Shown here in pieces: positions 1 to 9,305 of a stretch of 64,000 nt of DNA. Source of the stretch: an uncultured Alphaproteobacteria bacterium (lineage in GTDB: Bacteria > Pseudomonadota > Alphaproteobacteria > Micropepsales > Micropepsaceae); NCBI GenBank assembly GCA_902825865.1, contig CADECX010000015.1, forward strand, positions 1 to 64,000, in the 5' to 3' direction. How positions within the stretch are numbered: the stretch's first letter is position 1; each line of letters begins with the position of its first letter. Below the pieces are notes generated by a model. The model was not told where the DNA came from. It saw only the letters and a list, made by a program, of their open reading frames with translations, and did not search any database. A program made the translations under genes and the position numbers.

Positions 1-943
<943 letters not shown>

Positions 944-1064
944 GCAAGCAGCACCGTTCCATGTCTGGAAACAAAGCCAGGCATACAACACCACACAAAA
1001 CTAAAATTCGGTCGCCGTGTGTCGTATTCACAAAGTGCAAGTTCGCGCGCAATCGCGAGCTGTT

Positions 1065-1212
1065 TTTCAGTCCTTTGCCGACCTGGTGGTCATAGCGAAG
1101 GAATTCTACCCGATCCCATTCCGAACTCGGCCGTCAAAGCCTTCTGCGTCCATGGTACTGCGGCTCAAGCCGCGGGAGAGTAGAACGCTGCCAGGTCTGC
1201 CAAGGACTGAAA
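1065..1212 (+). other. processing stem flanking 5S rRNA
   Basis: tttcagtcctt (1065-1075) is a perfect inverted repeat of aaggactgaaa (1202-1212) and encloses the 5S gene. Such long stems around mature rRNA are normally RNase III processing sites in the rRNA precursor. The repeat is seen directly; the role is inferred from how rRNA operons are matured. Confidence 0.7.
1078..1198 (+). rRNA. rrf: 5S ribosomal RNA
   Basis: About 120 bases with the typical 5S layout. gacctgg (1080-1086) pairs with ccaggtc (1191-1197) to close helix I, and the internal segments ggtcatagcg, cccgatcccattccgaactcgg and gggagagta are characteristic of bacterial 5S. It lies 135 bases after 23S and before the operon terminator. 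The ends are good to a few bases. Confidence 0.95.
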
Positions 1213-1238
1213 GACACAGAAACCCGCCAACACAATTC

Positions 1239-1279
1239 AAAAAGCCCCGGTCACGAAAGTGACCGGGGCTTTTGTTTTT
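1239..1279. terminator. bidirectional intrinsic terminator between rRNA operon and the ACP-like gene
   Basis: A perfect GC-rich hairpin, aaaagccccggtcac-gaaa-gtgaccggggctttt, followed by gttttt on the plus strand and by aaaa/tttt-type tracts on the minus strand. It can end the rRNA operon and the convergent minus-strand gene, whose stop codon touches it. Confidence 0.93.
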
Positions 1280-1539
1280 CAATCTATGCCCAAATCTTCG
1301 ACAAAATGGCTGTCTAAGCCGATTTTCTCAGGTTTGAGCGCCGTGATACGGGCCGTTATTGCCTGAATCCGGTCGAACACATCCTCAAAATCGGCCTGCC
1401 GTCCCAGGCGCGCATACTCCGACAGCACGAAATCACGGACATGCCGGGGCGTTGTCATGGCTTCCGCGGTTGCATTGGGGATTTCGATATCGAACTCTTT
1501 TTCGAAATCCATCACCAGCTCTACGCTGTCCAGACCCAT
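1279..1539 (-). CDS. acyl carrier protein-like, with halves in swapped order
   Basis: An 86-residue protein. Residues 3-45 match the second half of an acyl carrier protein (helix II onward: VELVMDFEKEFDIEIPN, then the ...TTPRHVRDF... helix IV part). Residues 49-86 match the first half (FEDVFDRIQ..., then SHFVEDLGID), and the protein stops where the phosphopantetheine serine of a normal DSL motif would follow. The order is therefore circularly permuted relative to AcpP. By alignment on VELVM, the usual modified serine falls at Gly2 or at the stop. A nearby DS at residues 4-5 is the only candidate serine, but it is three positions off. The start is supported by ggaaag seven bases upstream of ATG. 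The gene lies three bases after the glycosyltransferase stop and in the same frame. Carrier function is uncertain. It could be a degraded tandem duplication. Confidence 0.7.
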   Translation of the reverse strand: MGLDSVELVMDFEKEFDIEIPNATAEAMTTPRHVRDFVLSEYARLGRQADFEDVFDRIQAITARITALKPEKIGLDSHFVEDLGID

Positions 1540-1542
1540 CCG

Positions 1543-2304
1543 TCAGCTTTCCAGCAACGGCTGCACACCGGCTCCAAACAGCTTCTTCAGCATGAAATCC
1601 GGCAACAGATGCTGCGGGAAACTCTTGGACATATTGTCCCGCCGCAGGATGTGCAGGCACATCCCTTCGGTATCGGCGAAGTGATCGAGGCGGCAGCCCT
1701 TGGCCCGCGCCGCCGCGACGAAGCCATAGTCCGACGCATACTCGACATGCGGGAAGGGCGCCTTTTCCCACATCGCTTTCTTGAAGACATAGCTGAAGCC
1801 ATAGCCGGCATAATTGTTCTTCATGCTGTCCGGCGGCGTCTGGTTGAAAAAAGCGTTCAAGACCGGCTCGGGCCCAAAGGTGAAATGCAGGCCCAGCGTA
1901 TTGGCGGTGTCCCAATAGCCCAGCCGCTTCAACTGCGCCGAATAGACGAACCAGGCCGACAATTTGGTGATGTCAGCGCCGCTCTCCGCCAGGCGCTTCA
2001 TCATCACATTCAGATAGTCCGGCGCGTAATAATCGTCGTCATCGAATTGGGCGATCACCGGCGCAAGGCTGCGCTCGCAGAGCCAGTTGCGCTTGGCGCT
2101 GACCAGCATTTTGGGCCCGGGCAAATGGTGATAACGGATGCGGGGGTCTGAAACGTGCGCGAAATAGGGCGCCGGCGCCGGCCCGTCATCCAGGATCAGC
2201 CATTCGAAATTCTGCTCGCTTTGGGCCAGCACATTGGCGTGCTGCGCGGCAAGCAGCGCAGGACGGTTGAAAGTGGGGGTGATGATCGAAACAGCGGGGG
2301 TCAT
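1543..2304 (-). CDS. family 2 glycosyltransferase
   Basis: 253 residues with a GT-A fold signature: the N-terminal strand VSIITPTFNRP (residues 5-15), a nucleotide-binding Asp pair near residues 39-40 and the metal-binding DDDD at 88-91 followed by YYAPDYL. Such enzymes transfer a sugar from a nucleotide donor, usually onto a glycan, lipid or protein. There is no membrane segment, so it is cytosolic. It is the first gene of a two-gene minus-strand unit with the ACP-like gene. The acceptor cannot be deduced. Confidence 0.85.
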   Translation of the reverse strand: MTPAVSIITPTFNRPALLAAQHANVLAQSEQNFEWLILDDGPAPAPYFAHVSDPRIRYHHLPGPKMLVSAKRNWLCERSLAPVIAQFDDDDYYAPDYLNVMMKRLAESGADITKLSAWFVYSAQLKRLGYWDTANTLGLHFTFGPEPVLNAFFNQTPPDSMKNNYAGYGFSYVFKKAMWEKAPFPHVEYASDYGFVAAARAKGCRLDHFADTEGMCLHILRRDNMSKSFPQHLLPDFMLKKLFGAGVQPLLES

Positions 2305-2331
2305 GCTGGCGGTAAGCCTAACAAGTGACCC

Positions 2332-3048
2332 TCAATAGCGCGAGGCGGTCTTGAGTTCTTTGGAGATAAAGCCGCTGATGGCATAGACGCGGCGGCCAAA
2401 GCTGCCCGAGGGGATGTCCCACACCCGCACCTGGCTCCAGTCATTCTTGGCGCTCACGTCCAGCACCGGGGTGGCGTGATCGATCTCGCCTTTGTTCTGC
2501 CAATTGGCCTGGTCCACGATGATCTGCCGCGGGCTGACGATATGGGTCACCACCGCGACATGACCGCGCTTCAGCCGCTTGGAGCCCGAAAACACCATCA
2601 CGGCTTCCTCGACCGGATGCGACATGCGGGCATAGACGTTTTTGGCGCGCTCCCACCAAAGTTTGGCGTCGCCGAACACCGCCAGGCCCGAACGCATGCG
2701 GGCATATTCCACGCAGAACAGGCGGCGCAGCGGAATCTCCACCCGAGGGGTCAAAGCGGCAATCACCGGAAGTTGGGGTGGGCGGGCATCGACTTCGGCC
2801 AGGTGGGGGGCGATCTCGCTAGGGGCGATCTCGACCCTGGGGCGCTCGATCACCGGCTGCGGATCGGTAGGGTTGTTGGTCTGATCGGGCCCGAAACCAA
2901 AATAACCGGCGGCCTCGTGGGCCATGTTCCGCACGGGGTGCTGCGGCATGGCCTGAACGGGGCCCGCGAGCAGGCAAAGCGGCGCCTGGATGGCGACGGC
3001 AACAGCCAGCTTCACGAACGGATATTTCGGCAAACAGAACCCCAACAC
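2332..3048 (-). CDS. exported CHAP-domain protein (probable peptidoglycan amidase/endopeptidase)
   Basis: 238 residues. A hydrophobic stretch at about 12-33 ending in QA looks like a signal peptide. A Pro-rich linker (55-105) follows, then a CHAP-type cysteine peptidase/amidase domain. Cys112 in the FCVEYAR motif is the likely nucleophile, His163 in GHVAVV the general base and Asn182 in DQANW the third residue. Family members cleave peptidoglycan stem peptides. The listed start is GTG; a downstream GTG at codon 12 would give a tidier signal peptide, and neither has a clear ribosome binding site. It is not obviously co-transcribed with its neighbours. Confidence 0.8.
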   Translation of the reverse strand: MLGFCLPKYPFVKLAVAVAIQAPLCLLAGPVQAMPQHPVRNMAHEAAGYFGFGPDQTNNPTDPQPVIERPRVEIAPSEIAPHLAEVDARPPQLPVIAALTPRVEIPLRRLFCVEYARMRSGLAVFGDAKLWWERAKNVYARMSHPVEEAVMVFSGSKRLKRGHVAVVTHIVSPRQIIVDQANWQNKGEIDHATPVLDVSAKNDWSQVRVWDIPSGSFGRRVYAISGFISKELKTASRY

Positions 3049-3272
3049 GTTGTTTTTTTCTGCCCGGTTGCCCGGGTGGTGGGTCGGCCCGCGTTGGTCC
3101 GCGGACAGCCCTTCGGTGCGGAACTAAACCAAGATCAGGGTCCGTCACAAAGACGTAACCTTGCAACGCTGCGTGGCATTTCAGCCACATTAAGGTCTTG
3201 TAAATATTGGATTTCTTGCCATTGCTGCATTGCGGCCTCACACCCATTTTGCGGGCCGGAACGCATGGGCAC

Positions 3273-3305
3273 AAAAAAAGCCCGGTGCGGTGCACCGGGC
3301 TTTTC
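3273..3305 (-). terminator. intrinsic terminator downstream of the peroxiredoxin gene
   Basis: aaaagcccggtgc-ggt-gcaccgggctttt is a perfect GC-rich hairpin with flanking A and T tracts. It lies about 30 bases after the stop of the minus-strand peroxiredoxin and before the CHAP gene. The T tract on the minus strand is long, so it should stop peroxiredoxin transcripts. Confidence 0.85.
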
Positions 3306-3335
3306 CGATTGAAGGGCCTGGCTTTTGAGCAGGCC

Positions 3336-3917
3336 TTATTTTGCGGCACTCACGATTTCCAGCGACTTGTGGACATGCTGGTCGGGCGACAGCTTGTCGG
3401 TCGCCGACGAGAGGGTCGCCAGGATCTTGCCGTCCTTGCCGATCACAAAGGTCACGCGCTCGATAAAGGCGTGGTTGATATCGGCCTGGTTCACATCCTT
3501 GGCGCCTTCGCGCGGCGGGCGAACGGAGAGGTCGTAGGTCTGGGCGATCTTGGTGCTCTCATCCGAGGCGATGGGAAATTTACCGGCGCAGAAAGCGGGA
3601 TCGGCGGAGAACTTGTGCAGACGGCCCAGATCGTCAGCGGAGACGCCGATGATGGTGGCGCCCGCCTTGGTGAACTTGTCGGATTCTTCCGCGAAGGTAT
3701 GGGCCTGCAGGTCGCAGCCGCTGGTATAGGCGCTAGGATAGAAATAGACGACCACCGGGCCCTTCTTGAGCGCGTCCTTGAGGTTGAACTTGAAATCCTT
3801 CCCGGCCAGGCTGCCGGCGGCGGTGAAATCGGGGGCGGTGTCACCAACCTTGAGGGCGGCGAGAGCGGGGGTGGCGCAGAGGGCTGCCACAAAGCCAAGC
3901 ACGAGTTGTTTCTTCAT
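3336..3917 (-). CDS. exported peroxiredoxin (AhpC/TSA, Bcp-like)
   Basis: 193 residues. Residues 1-20 form a signal peptide ending ALA. The thioredoxin-fold domain starts at VGDTAPDFT, and the peroxidatic cysteine is Cys68 in the motif YPSAYTSGC, matching the PxxxTxxC signature of peroxiredoxins. Cys110 is a candidate resolving residue. The enzyme reduces peroxides in the periplasm. A ribosome binding site (agga) lies eight bases before ATG. The reductant is not encoded next to it. The upstream neighbour is divergent. Confidence 0.88.
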   Translation of the reverse strand: MKKQLVLGFVAALCATPALAALKVGDTAPDFTAAGSLAGKDFKFNLKDALKKGPVVVYFYPSAYTSGCDLQAHTFAEESDKFTKAGATIIGVSADDLGRLHKFSADPAFCAGKFPIASDESTKIAQTYDLSVRPPREGAKDVNQADINHAFIERVTFVIGKDGKILATLSSATDKLSPDQHVHKSLEIVSAAK

Positions 3918-4032
3918 GACGATAATCCTCGAATGGGGCGCCGGAACCTATCACGCTCCCTGGGGCGGGTTAAAGGTGGAGTTCCAACTTCGGCTGGAAT
4001 AGCGTTCCAATTATCGTAAAGGGATCGAAAAA

Positions 4033-4437
4033 GTGGGCGTTTCCGCACTGGAGCATGTCACCATCCGTTGTGCGCAGTTGCAGCGCACCCGCGACTTTTA
4101 TGTCGATTTGATGGGCCTGACGGACGGCGAGCGGCCCAATTTCCCCTTCCGGGGGCACTGGCTCTATCTGGGTGGCATCCCCGTGGTGCATCTGGTCGAG
4201 GCCACGGATACCGCCGGGGCCTGGGGCCGGGATATTGTGATCCCCAATCCCGAAGAGGGCACCGGCTCCTTCGACCATGTCGCCTTCAAGGGCGATGATT
4301 TCGAGTTGATGCGGGACCGCGTGAAGGCGGCGGGCATGACCTTTAAGGAGCGGGTGGTGCCGGGTCGTCCCCTCAAGCAGCTTTTTGTGCTCGACCCCGA
4401 AGGCGTGCTGGTCGAGATCAACTTCCGTAATTCTTAA
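4033..4437 (+). CDS. VOC (glyoxalase-fold) dioxygenase-like protein
   Basis: 134 residues beginning with GTG. The protein has two beta-alpha-beta-beta-beta modules of the vicinal oxygen chelate superfamily: LEHVTIRC near the N terminus supplies a likely His ligand, FDHVAFKG the second, and VLVEINF near the C terminus a Glu. The substrate cannot be inferred, because the fold serves isomerases, dioxygenases and resistance proteins. It converges on the cupin gene with a two-base gap and is divergent from the peroxiredoxin. Confidence 0.8.
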   Translation: MGVSALEHVTIRCAQLQRTRDFYVDLMGLTDGERPNFPFRGHWLYLGGIPVVHLVEATDTAGAWGRDIVIPNPEEGTGSFDHVAFKGDDFELMRDRVKAAGMTFKERVVPGRPLKQLFVLDPEGVLVEINFRNS

Positions 4438-4439
4438 AC

Positions 4440-4931
4440 CTAGTCGTCGTCAGGTCCGCGCCGCCTGATGTCGGTGTAAGGTGTGCCGTCCTTGCGGGTA
4501 TACATGGCGGTTCCGCCCATTTGGAACGCCATGTCGATGTCGGGATATTCCCCGGCATCGTTGGGCAGGCGCGTACCGACTTCCAACAACATGGCGTCGG
4601 CATTGCTGCGATTCTGCAGATGATGTCCGTCCTTGTCGCCCGCCTTGAAGCCGGCGCAATCGCCGGTTTTCAGATTCTCTTCACCGGAATCGGTGACCAG
4701 AACCACTTCGCCGGAAACGACATAGACAAACTCGTCCTGCTCGGTGTGCCAATGCCGCTGGCTGGACCATGAGCCCGGCGGCAAGCGCAGAAGATTGACG
4801 CCATATTGGGTAAGGCCTGCCACATCCCCCAGCTTGCGGCGTTCCCGCGCCTTGCAAGGCTGATGATAGGGCGGCGGATAAAACGTGCCGGTTTGCGCAG
4901 GCACATCCTTGGGATCAATGCGTTTGGGCAT
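4440..4931 (-). CDS. cupin-domain protein
   Basis: 163 residues with one cupin barrel in the middle. Residues near 61-75 (HWHTEQDEFVYVVSGE) carry the metal-ligand pattern HxHxxxxE of cupin motif 1, and motif 2 lies near GHHLQNRS. No signal peptide is present. A good ribosome binding site (gagggg) sits seven bases upstream of ATG. The enzymatic activity, if any, is unknown. Similar small cytosolic cupins are common in alphaproteobacteria. Confidence 0.8.
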   Translation of the reverse strand: MPKRIDPKDVPAQTGTFYPPPYHQPCKARERRKLGDVAGLTQYGVNLLRLPPGSWSSQRHWHTEQDEFVYVVSGEVVLVTDSGEENLKTGDCAGFKAGDKDGHHLQNRSNADAMLLEVGTRLPNDAGEYPDIDMAFQMGGTAMYTRKDGTPYTDIRRRGPDDD

Positions 4932-4986
4932 GGCGCTCCCCTCAAAGCGAAACGGCCCGCAAGATAATGCGGGCCGTCGGTTTTTT

Positions 4987-5041
4987 AAATGGTCGCGCCG
5001 CGAGGCCCTACGCTTCGCTTCGGGTTCGCGGTCGCTCCGCG
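4987..5041. repeat. short GC-rich intergenic repeat of the tcgcgccgcg type
   Basis: The segment ggtcgcgccgcg...ccctacgcttcgcttcggg...cggtcgctccgc resembles the start of the larger repeat at 37808-37975. It contains one arm-loop-arm unit with the acgct(n)cgct loop seen there and at 22980. It lies between efp and the cupin gene and probably is non-coding. Confidence 0.5.
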
Positions 5042-5611
5042 CTAGTCTTTGGCGCGCTCAACGTAAGCGCCGTCCTCGGTCATCACCACCACGCGGGTGC
5101 CGGTGGTGATATGGGTCGGCACCATGGTCTTGACGCCGTTGGACAGCATTGCCGGCTTGAACGAGCCGGACGCCGTTTGGCCTTTGACCACCGGTTCGGT
5201 ATCGACGATCTCGAAGGTGGCGCGCTGGGGAATTTCGATGGAGATGGCATTGCCCTCGAACAGCTGCAACTGAACATCCATATTCTCGGTCAGATAGGGC
5301 GCGGCATTGCCCACCACGTCGGCCCCGACATGCAGCTGGTCGAAGGTCTTGGGCTGCATGAACACATACTGTTCGCCGTCCTGGTACAGATACTGGAAGT
5401 CCTCGTGCTCGACGAAAGCCTTCTCGACGCTGTCGGTGGTACGCAGGCGTTCGACCGTCTTCACCCCGTCGCTGATGCGGCGCATTTCCAGATGGGTGAC
5501 CGGCGTGCCCTTGCCGGGATGGATGTTCTCGGCCCCGATCACGAGATAAAGCTTGCCGTCCTTTTCCAGGACATTGCCTTTGCGCACAGAGCTGGCGATA
5601 ACCGAAACCAC
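5042..5611 (-). CDS. efp: elongation factor P
   Basis: 189 residues, the normal length. The protein relieves ribosome stalling at polyproline. The N-terminal KOW-like domain carries Lys34 in HPGKGTP, the position that EpmA beta-lysylates in other bacteria, and the OB domains follow with the conserved C-terminal TGTRVVV. The start is GTG, with agagg seven bases upstream. The gene is divergent from epmA, which begins 65 bases away, and epmB is 3.7 kb off. All three components of the beta-lysine pathway are therefore local, so Lys34 is very probably modified. Confidence 0.96.
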   Translation of the reverse strand: MVSVIASSVRKGNVLEKDGKLYLVIGAENIHPGKGTPVTHLEMRRISDGVKTVERLRTTDSVEKAFVEHEDFQYLYQDGEQYVFMQPKTFDQLHVGADVVGNAAPYLTENMDVQLQLFEGNAISIEIPQRATFEIVDTEPVVKGQTASGSFKPAMLSNGVKTMVPTHITTGTRVVVMTEDGAYVERAKD

Positions 5612-5676
5612 GGGAAAACCTCTCGAAAACGGCGGATTTGCCGGGGGCTATAGCAGGGGGGCTATAAGAGGTCAAA

Positions 5677-6705
5677 ATGCCCTGGTGGACGCCGCAAGAC
5701 CATGCCGACCGGCGCCCCCTGCTGATCCAGCGGGGGCGGCTGAAAGCCGCCATTCGGGCCCATTTTGAGGCTCAGCAGTTTACCGAGGTGGAATGCGGAG
5801 CCCTGGCCCTTTCGCCGGGCAATGAGACCCATCTGCATGCCTTCGAGACCCGGTTTTTGGCTCCCGACGGGGCCGATCAGCTTCTTTATCTCCATACCTC
5901 GCCGGAATTTGCCGCCAAGAAATTGCTCACCGCGGGCGAAGTGCGGATCTTCGATTTCGCGCGGGTGTTCCGCAACCGGGAACGCGGCCGCCTGCATGCG
6001 CCGGAATTCACCATGTTGGAATGGTACCGGGCGCATGAGGACTATGCCGCGGTGATCGCCGACAGTCTGGCGCTGGTCCGGCTGGCGGCCGAGGTGGTGG
6101 AGGCCCAGAGATTTTCTCACCGCCAGGCGCAGTGCGACCCGCGCGCGCAAGCCGAGCGGCTGACGGTGGCCGAGGCCTTCACCCATTTCGCCGGCATTGA
6201 CCTTCTGACTACCTTGTCCGCATCGGGCGAGGGCGATACGGCCGCGCTACGCTCGCGGGCACGCCGGGGCGGCGTGGATGTGTCGGATGATGACGACTGG
6301 TCCGACATGTTTTCCAAAATTCTCACGCTTCGGGTCGAGCCGCGCCTGGGCCTGGAACGGCCTTGCATTCTTTATGAGTATCCGGTCTGCGAGGCGGCGT
6401 TGGCGCGGGTCAGCGCGCGCGACCCGCGCGTGGCGGAGCGGTTCGAGCTCTATGTCTGCGGTGTGGAACTGGCCAATGGCTTTGGCGAACTGACCGATCC
6501 CGTGCAGCAGCGGGCACGGTTCGAAAAAGAAATGGCCAAGAAAGAACGCGTCTATGGCAAGCGCTATCCGCTGGACGAGTCCTTCCTGGCCGCGCTGCCT
6601 CACATGCCGCCCGCCAGTGGCGTGGCTATGGGCTTCGACCGGCTGGTGATGCTGGCGACAGGCGCGCCGAACGTGGATGCCGTACTCTGGACGCCGTTAT
6701 CGTGA
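5677..6705 (+). CDS. epmA: EF-P beta-lysine ligase EpmA (lysyl-tRNA-synthetase-like)
   Basis: 342 residues, the size of EpmA/PoxA and lacking the anticodon-binding domain of true lysyl-tRNA synthetases. Class II synthetase motif 2 is at about 97-115 (RVFRNRERGRLHAPEF) and motif 3 at the C terminus (GVAMGFDRLVML). It activates (R)-beta-lysine and transfers it to EF-P Lys34. agagg lies five bases before ATG. It is divergent from efp and overlaps the convergent NHL gene by nine bases at its end. Confidence 0.93.
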   Translation: MPWWTPQDHADRRPLLIQRGRLKAAIRAHFEAQQFTEVECGALALSPGNETHLHAFETRFLAPDGADQLLYLHTSPEFAAKKLLTAGEVRIFDFARVFRNRERGRLHAPEFTMLEWYRAHEDYAAVIADSLALVRLAAEVVEAQRFSHRQAQCDPRAQAERLTVAEAFTHFAGIDLLTTLSASGEGDTAALRSRARRGGVDVSDDDDWSDMFSKILTLRVEPRLGLERPCILYEYPVCEAALARVSARDPRVAERFELYVCGVELANGFGELTDPVQQRARFEKEMAKKERVYGKRYPLDESFLAALPHMPPASGVAMGFDRLVMLATGAPNVDAVLWTPLS

Positions 6706-7986
6706 CACCATCTTGGTGACACGCCCCACACTCGTATCGCCGGAATAGACCGCGCCGTCCTTGTCCCAGGCCATATAGGTGGTTTCAACAAACTGGCCGG
6801 TGCCCAGTCCCGAGCCATTGCCCACCGCACTCAGAACGCTTCCGTTGCGATCCAGCTTCAGAAGCTGACCGTCGCGCCCGCTGGAAACCCATAGATCGCC
6901 CTTGGGATCAAAAGCCACCGCCGACATGAGATTCCGCATCTGGATGGTGCGCTTGTGCTTGCCGTCCTTGCCATAGACCACCAGGCGGTATTCCTCGCGG
7001 TCGCCGATCCACACATCGCCATTGCGCGGATCCACACCGACACCATGGGCGCTGCCGAATTTTCCGGGACCGATCTGGTTGCCGTACCACTGGTTGATGA
7101 ACTTGCCGTTTTTATCCAGGTGCAGGATGCGCGCCACCCCGGCCATATTGTCCGGGGCCTGGCCCACATCATTGGGGCTTTCATTGCCATGACCCTGCGC
7201 GATATAGACGTCGCCATTTGCCGCGAAGGCGACATCCAGCGGTTGCCACAACAGCCTCTGGCCCTTTGCTTCATCCCAGTCGCCGCGCTTGCCGCGCACG
7301 CCCAGGGTCATCAGCAACTTCCCTTGCGGACTGATTTTCAAAACAATGCCGCCATTGGCGTCGCTGATCCAGACATTGTCCTGTCGGTCCACTTTGATGG
7401 TGTGGCCCTTTTCCAGCGCCCCGATCACGGAATTGGGCACGGTGTGCTTCAGTTTGTGATCGGGGCCGAACTGGAACAGCTGCGGCTGGCCCGGCACGGC
7501 GCGCTGCAGCACCCAGAAATTGCCGCCTGTGTCGATGCCGACGCCCGTGGCGCCGCCGCCCACCGGCAGATTGAAGGGATAGGAATAAGAAACGTTCCCG
7601 GTCTTCCACAACACGCGTTTCAGCTGTTCGCGGGTCGGGCCCCGCAAATTGTCGCAAAGCGGCGAGCGCGAACAAGGCGGCACGCTGGACGGCGGCAGCT
7701 TGGCCAAATCCACCACACAGCGGGGCGACAGTCTGGCCTTGTTCTCGGTCAGACAAGCTCGCGCCGAATAAAGGCCGGATCGGCCCTGGCAGATTTTATC
7801 GATGTCACTGGAGCAGCCTGCCAGCACGCTGAGCGGCGATGAGCCGGGCGGCAGCACCTTGCCGCCTTGCGCCACCGGGGCGCGGCCACCTGTATCGGGA
7901 AAGGTATCGGCCAGGGTCCAAGCGGGCTCCGCGAAGGCGGGGGACAGCGAAGCTGCCAGCAGCACAATGGCCAAGCGCGTGATCAT
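6697..7986 (-). CDS. exported NHL beta-propeller protein with Cys-rich N-terminal module
   Basis: 429 residues from the ATG preceded by aggag. Residues 1-20 form a signal peptide. A cysteine-rich stretch follows (CSSDIDKICQG, ARACLTENKARLSPRC) that resembles the Cys-rich repeats of Golgi apparatus protein 1. The rest is a six-bladed-type NHL/SMP-30-like propeller with repeated units such as VDRQDNVWISD and VDPRNGDVWIGD. The ligand or enzymatic role is unknown. A clear paralogue lies at 51956-53041. It is divergent from the MFS gene. Confidence 0.8.
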   Translation of the reverse strand: MITRLAIVLLAASLSPAFAEPAWTLADTFPDTGGRAPVAQGGKVLPPGSSPLSVLAGCSSDIDKICQGRSGLYSARACLTENKARLSPRCVVDLAKLPPSSVPPCSRSPLCDNLRGPTREQLKRVLWKTGNVSYSYPFNLPVGGGATGVGIDTGGNFWVLQRAVPGQPQLFQFGPDHKLKHTVPNSVIGALEKGHTIKVDRQDNVWISDANGGIVLKISPQGKLLMTLGVRGKRGDWDEAKGQRLLWQPLDVAFAANGDVYIAQGHGNESPNDVGQAPDNMAGVARILHLDKNGKFINQWYGNQIGPGKFGSAHGVGVDPRNGDVWIGDREEYRLVVYGKDGKHKRTIQMRNLMSAVAFDPKGDLWVSSGRDGQLLKLDRNGSVLSAVGNGSGLGTGQFVETTYMAWDKDGAVYSGDTSVGRVTKMVSR

Positions 7987-8108
7987 TCCTGGCTCCTCTT
8001 TTTCGCCCAGCATGCCGGGCCGCGTGGGATGGTGCAACCAAGGGTGCATGGCCGTATTGCGGGGAAAAAGCTGGTCAAATAAGCGTCATGGCGTAGGGTT
8101 CGCCCGCC

Positions 8109-9305
8109 GTGACCGACACCACCGCCAGCAGAAGCGTCCATGACACCAGCTTTATCGTGCTGGGGACGATCGGTTTTTGCCATTTGCTGAACGACATGAT
8201 GCAGTCGCTGCTGCCGGCCATCTATCCCACCCTCAAGGATCAGTTCCATCTCAGCTTCGCGCAGATCGGGCTGGTCACCTTGGCGTTCCAGTGCACCGCT
8301 TCGCTGTTTCAGCCGGTGGTGGGTTATTTCGCCGATCTGAGGCCCATGCCTTATTCGCTGGCCATCGGAATGGTTTCGACGCTTGGGGGGCTTTTGGTGC
8401 TGGCGATTGCGCCCAACTATCCCGTGCTCCTTGTCTCAGCCATGATGATCGGCGTGGGATCGGCGGTGTTTCATCCCGAAGCCAGCCGGGTGGCGCGCAT
8501 GGCCTCGGGCGGACGTTTTGGCCTGGCGCAATCGGTATTCCAGGTCGGCGGCAATATCGGGCAGGCGATCAGCCCGCTGACCGCGGCCTTGCTGGTGGCG
8601 ACCTACGGCCAGCGTTCCATCGTCTGGTATGCGGGCTTGGCGCTGCTGGCCATTGTGCTGCTGTTCAATGTCGGCACCTGGTACAAGCATCACGGCCTGG
8701 CGCGCATCAAGCACCATCAGGCTTCGCGCGACAGCGGCCTTCCCAGGAACAAGGTCATGCCGGCAATGACCATCCTGCTGCTGCTGATGTTTTCCAAATT
8801 CATCTATCTCGCCTGCATCGGCAGCTATTACACTTTTTATCTCATGGACGCTTTCGGTGTGTCGGTACAGAGCGCCCAGGTACATCTGTTCTACTTCCTG
8901 GCCGCGGTGGCGGTGGGGACCTTGCTGGGCGGGCCTCTGGGCGACAAAATCGGGCGCAAATATGTGATCTGGTTTTCGATTCTCGGCATGCTGCCCTTCA
9001 CCCTGATGCTGCCCTACGCCAATCTGTTCTGGTCGGGTATCCTGGCGGCCATCATCGGTCTGGTGATGGCGTCGGCCTTTCCCGCCATCGTGGTCTATGC
9101 CCAGGAATTGCTGCCGGGCCGGGTAGGCATGATTTCGGGCCTGTTCTTCGGGCTTTCCTTCGGGCTGAGCGGTATCGGCGCCGCGGTGCTGGGCGCGCTG
9201 GCGGACCAGACATCCATCGCCTATGTCTTTAAGGTGTGCGCCTTGCTGCCGGCGATCGGGCTATTCGCCATGTTTCTTCCCAATCTCAAGGCGCAACCCA
9301 GATGA
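8109..9305 (+). CDS. MFS efflux transporter, Fsr (fosmidomycin resistance)-like
   Basis: 398 residues with about twelve hydrophobic segments. The N-terminal half has HLLNDMMQSLLPAIYP, a sequence typical of Fsr-type major facilitator proteins, and the loop motif GPLGDKIGRK sits between TM8 and TM9-like segments. It is predicted to export small molecules through the inner membrane. The start is GTG, with a weak aggg upstream. Its TGA overlaps the ATG of epmB (ATGA), so the two are translationally coupled. The substrate is unknown. Confidence 0.87.
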   Translation: MTDTTASRSVHDTSFIVLGTIGFCHLLNDMMQSLLPAIYPTLKDQFHLSFAQIGLVTLAFQCTASLFQPVVGYFADLRPMPYSLAIGMVSTLGGLLVLAIAPNYPVLLVSAMMIGVGSAVFHPEASRVARMASGGRFGLAQSVFQVGGNIGQAISPLTAALLVATYGQRSIVWYAGLALLAIVLLFNVGTWYKHHGLARIKHHQASRDSGLPRNKVMPAMTILLLLMFSKFIYLACIGSYYTFYLMDAFGVSVQSAQVHLFYFLAAVAVGTLLGGPLGDKIGRKYVIWFSILGMLPFTLMLPYANLFWSGILAAIIGLVMASAFPAIVVYAQELLPGRVGMISGLFFGLSFGLSGIGAAVLGALADQTSIAYVFKVCALLPAIGLFAMFLPNLKAQPR

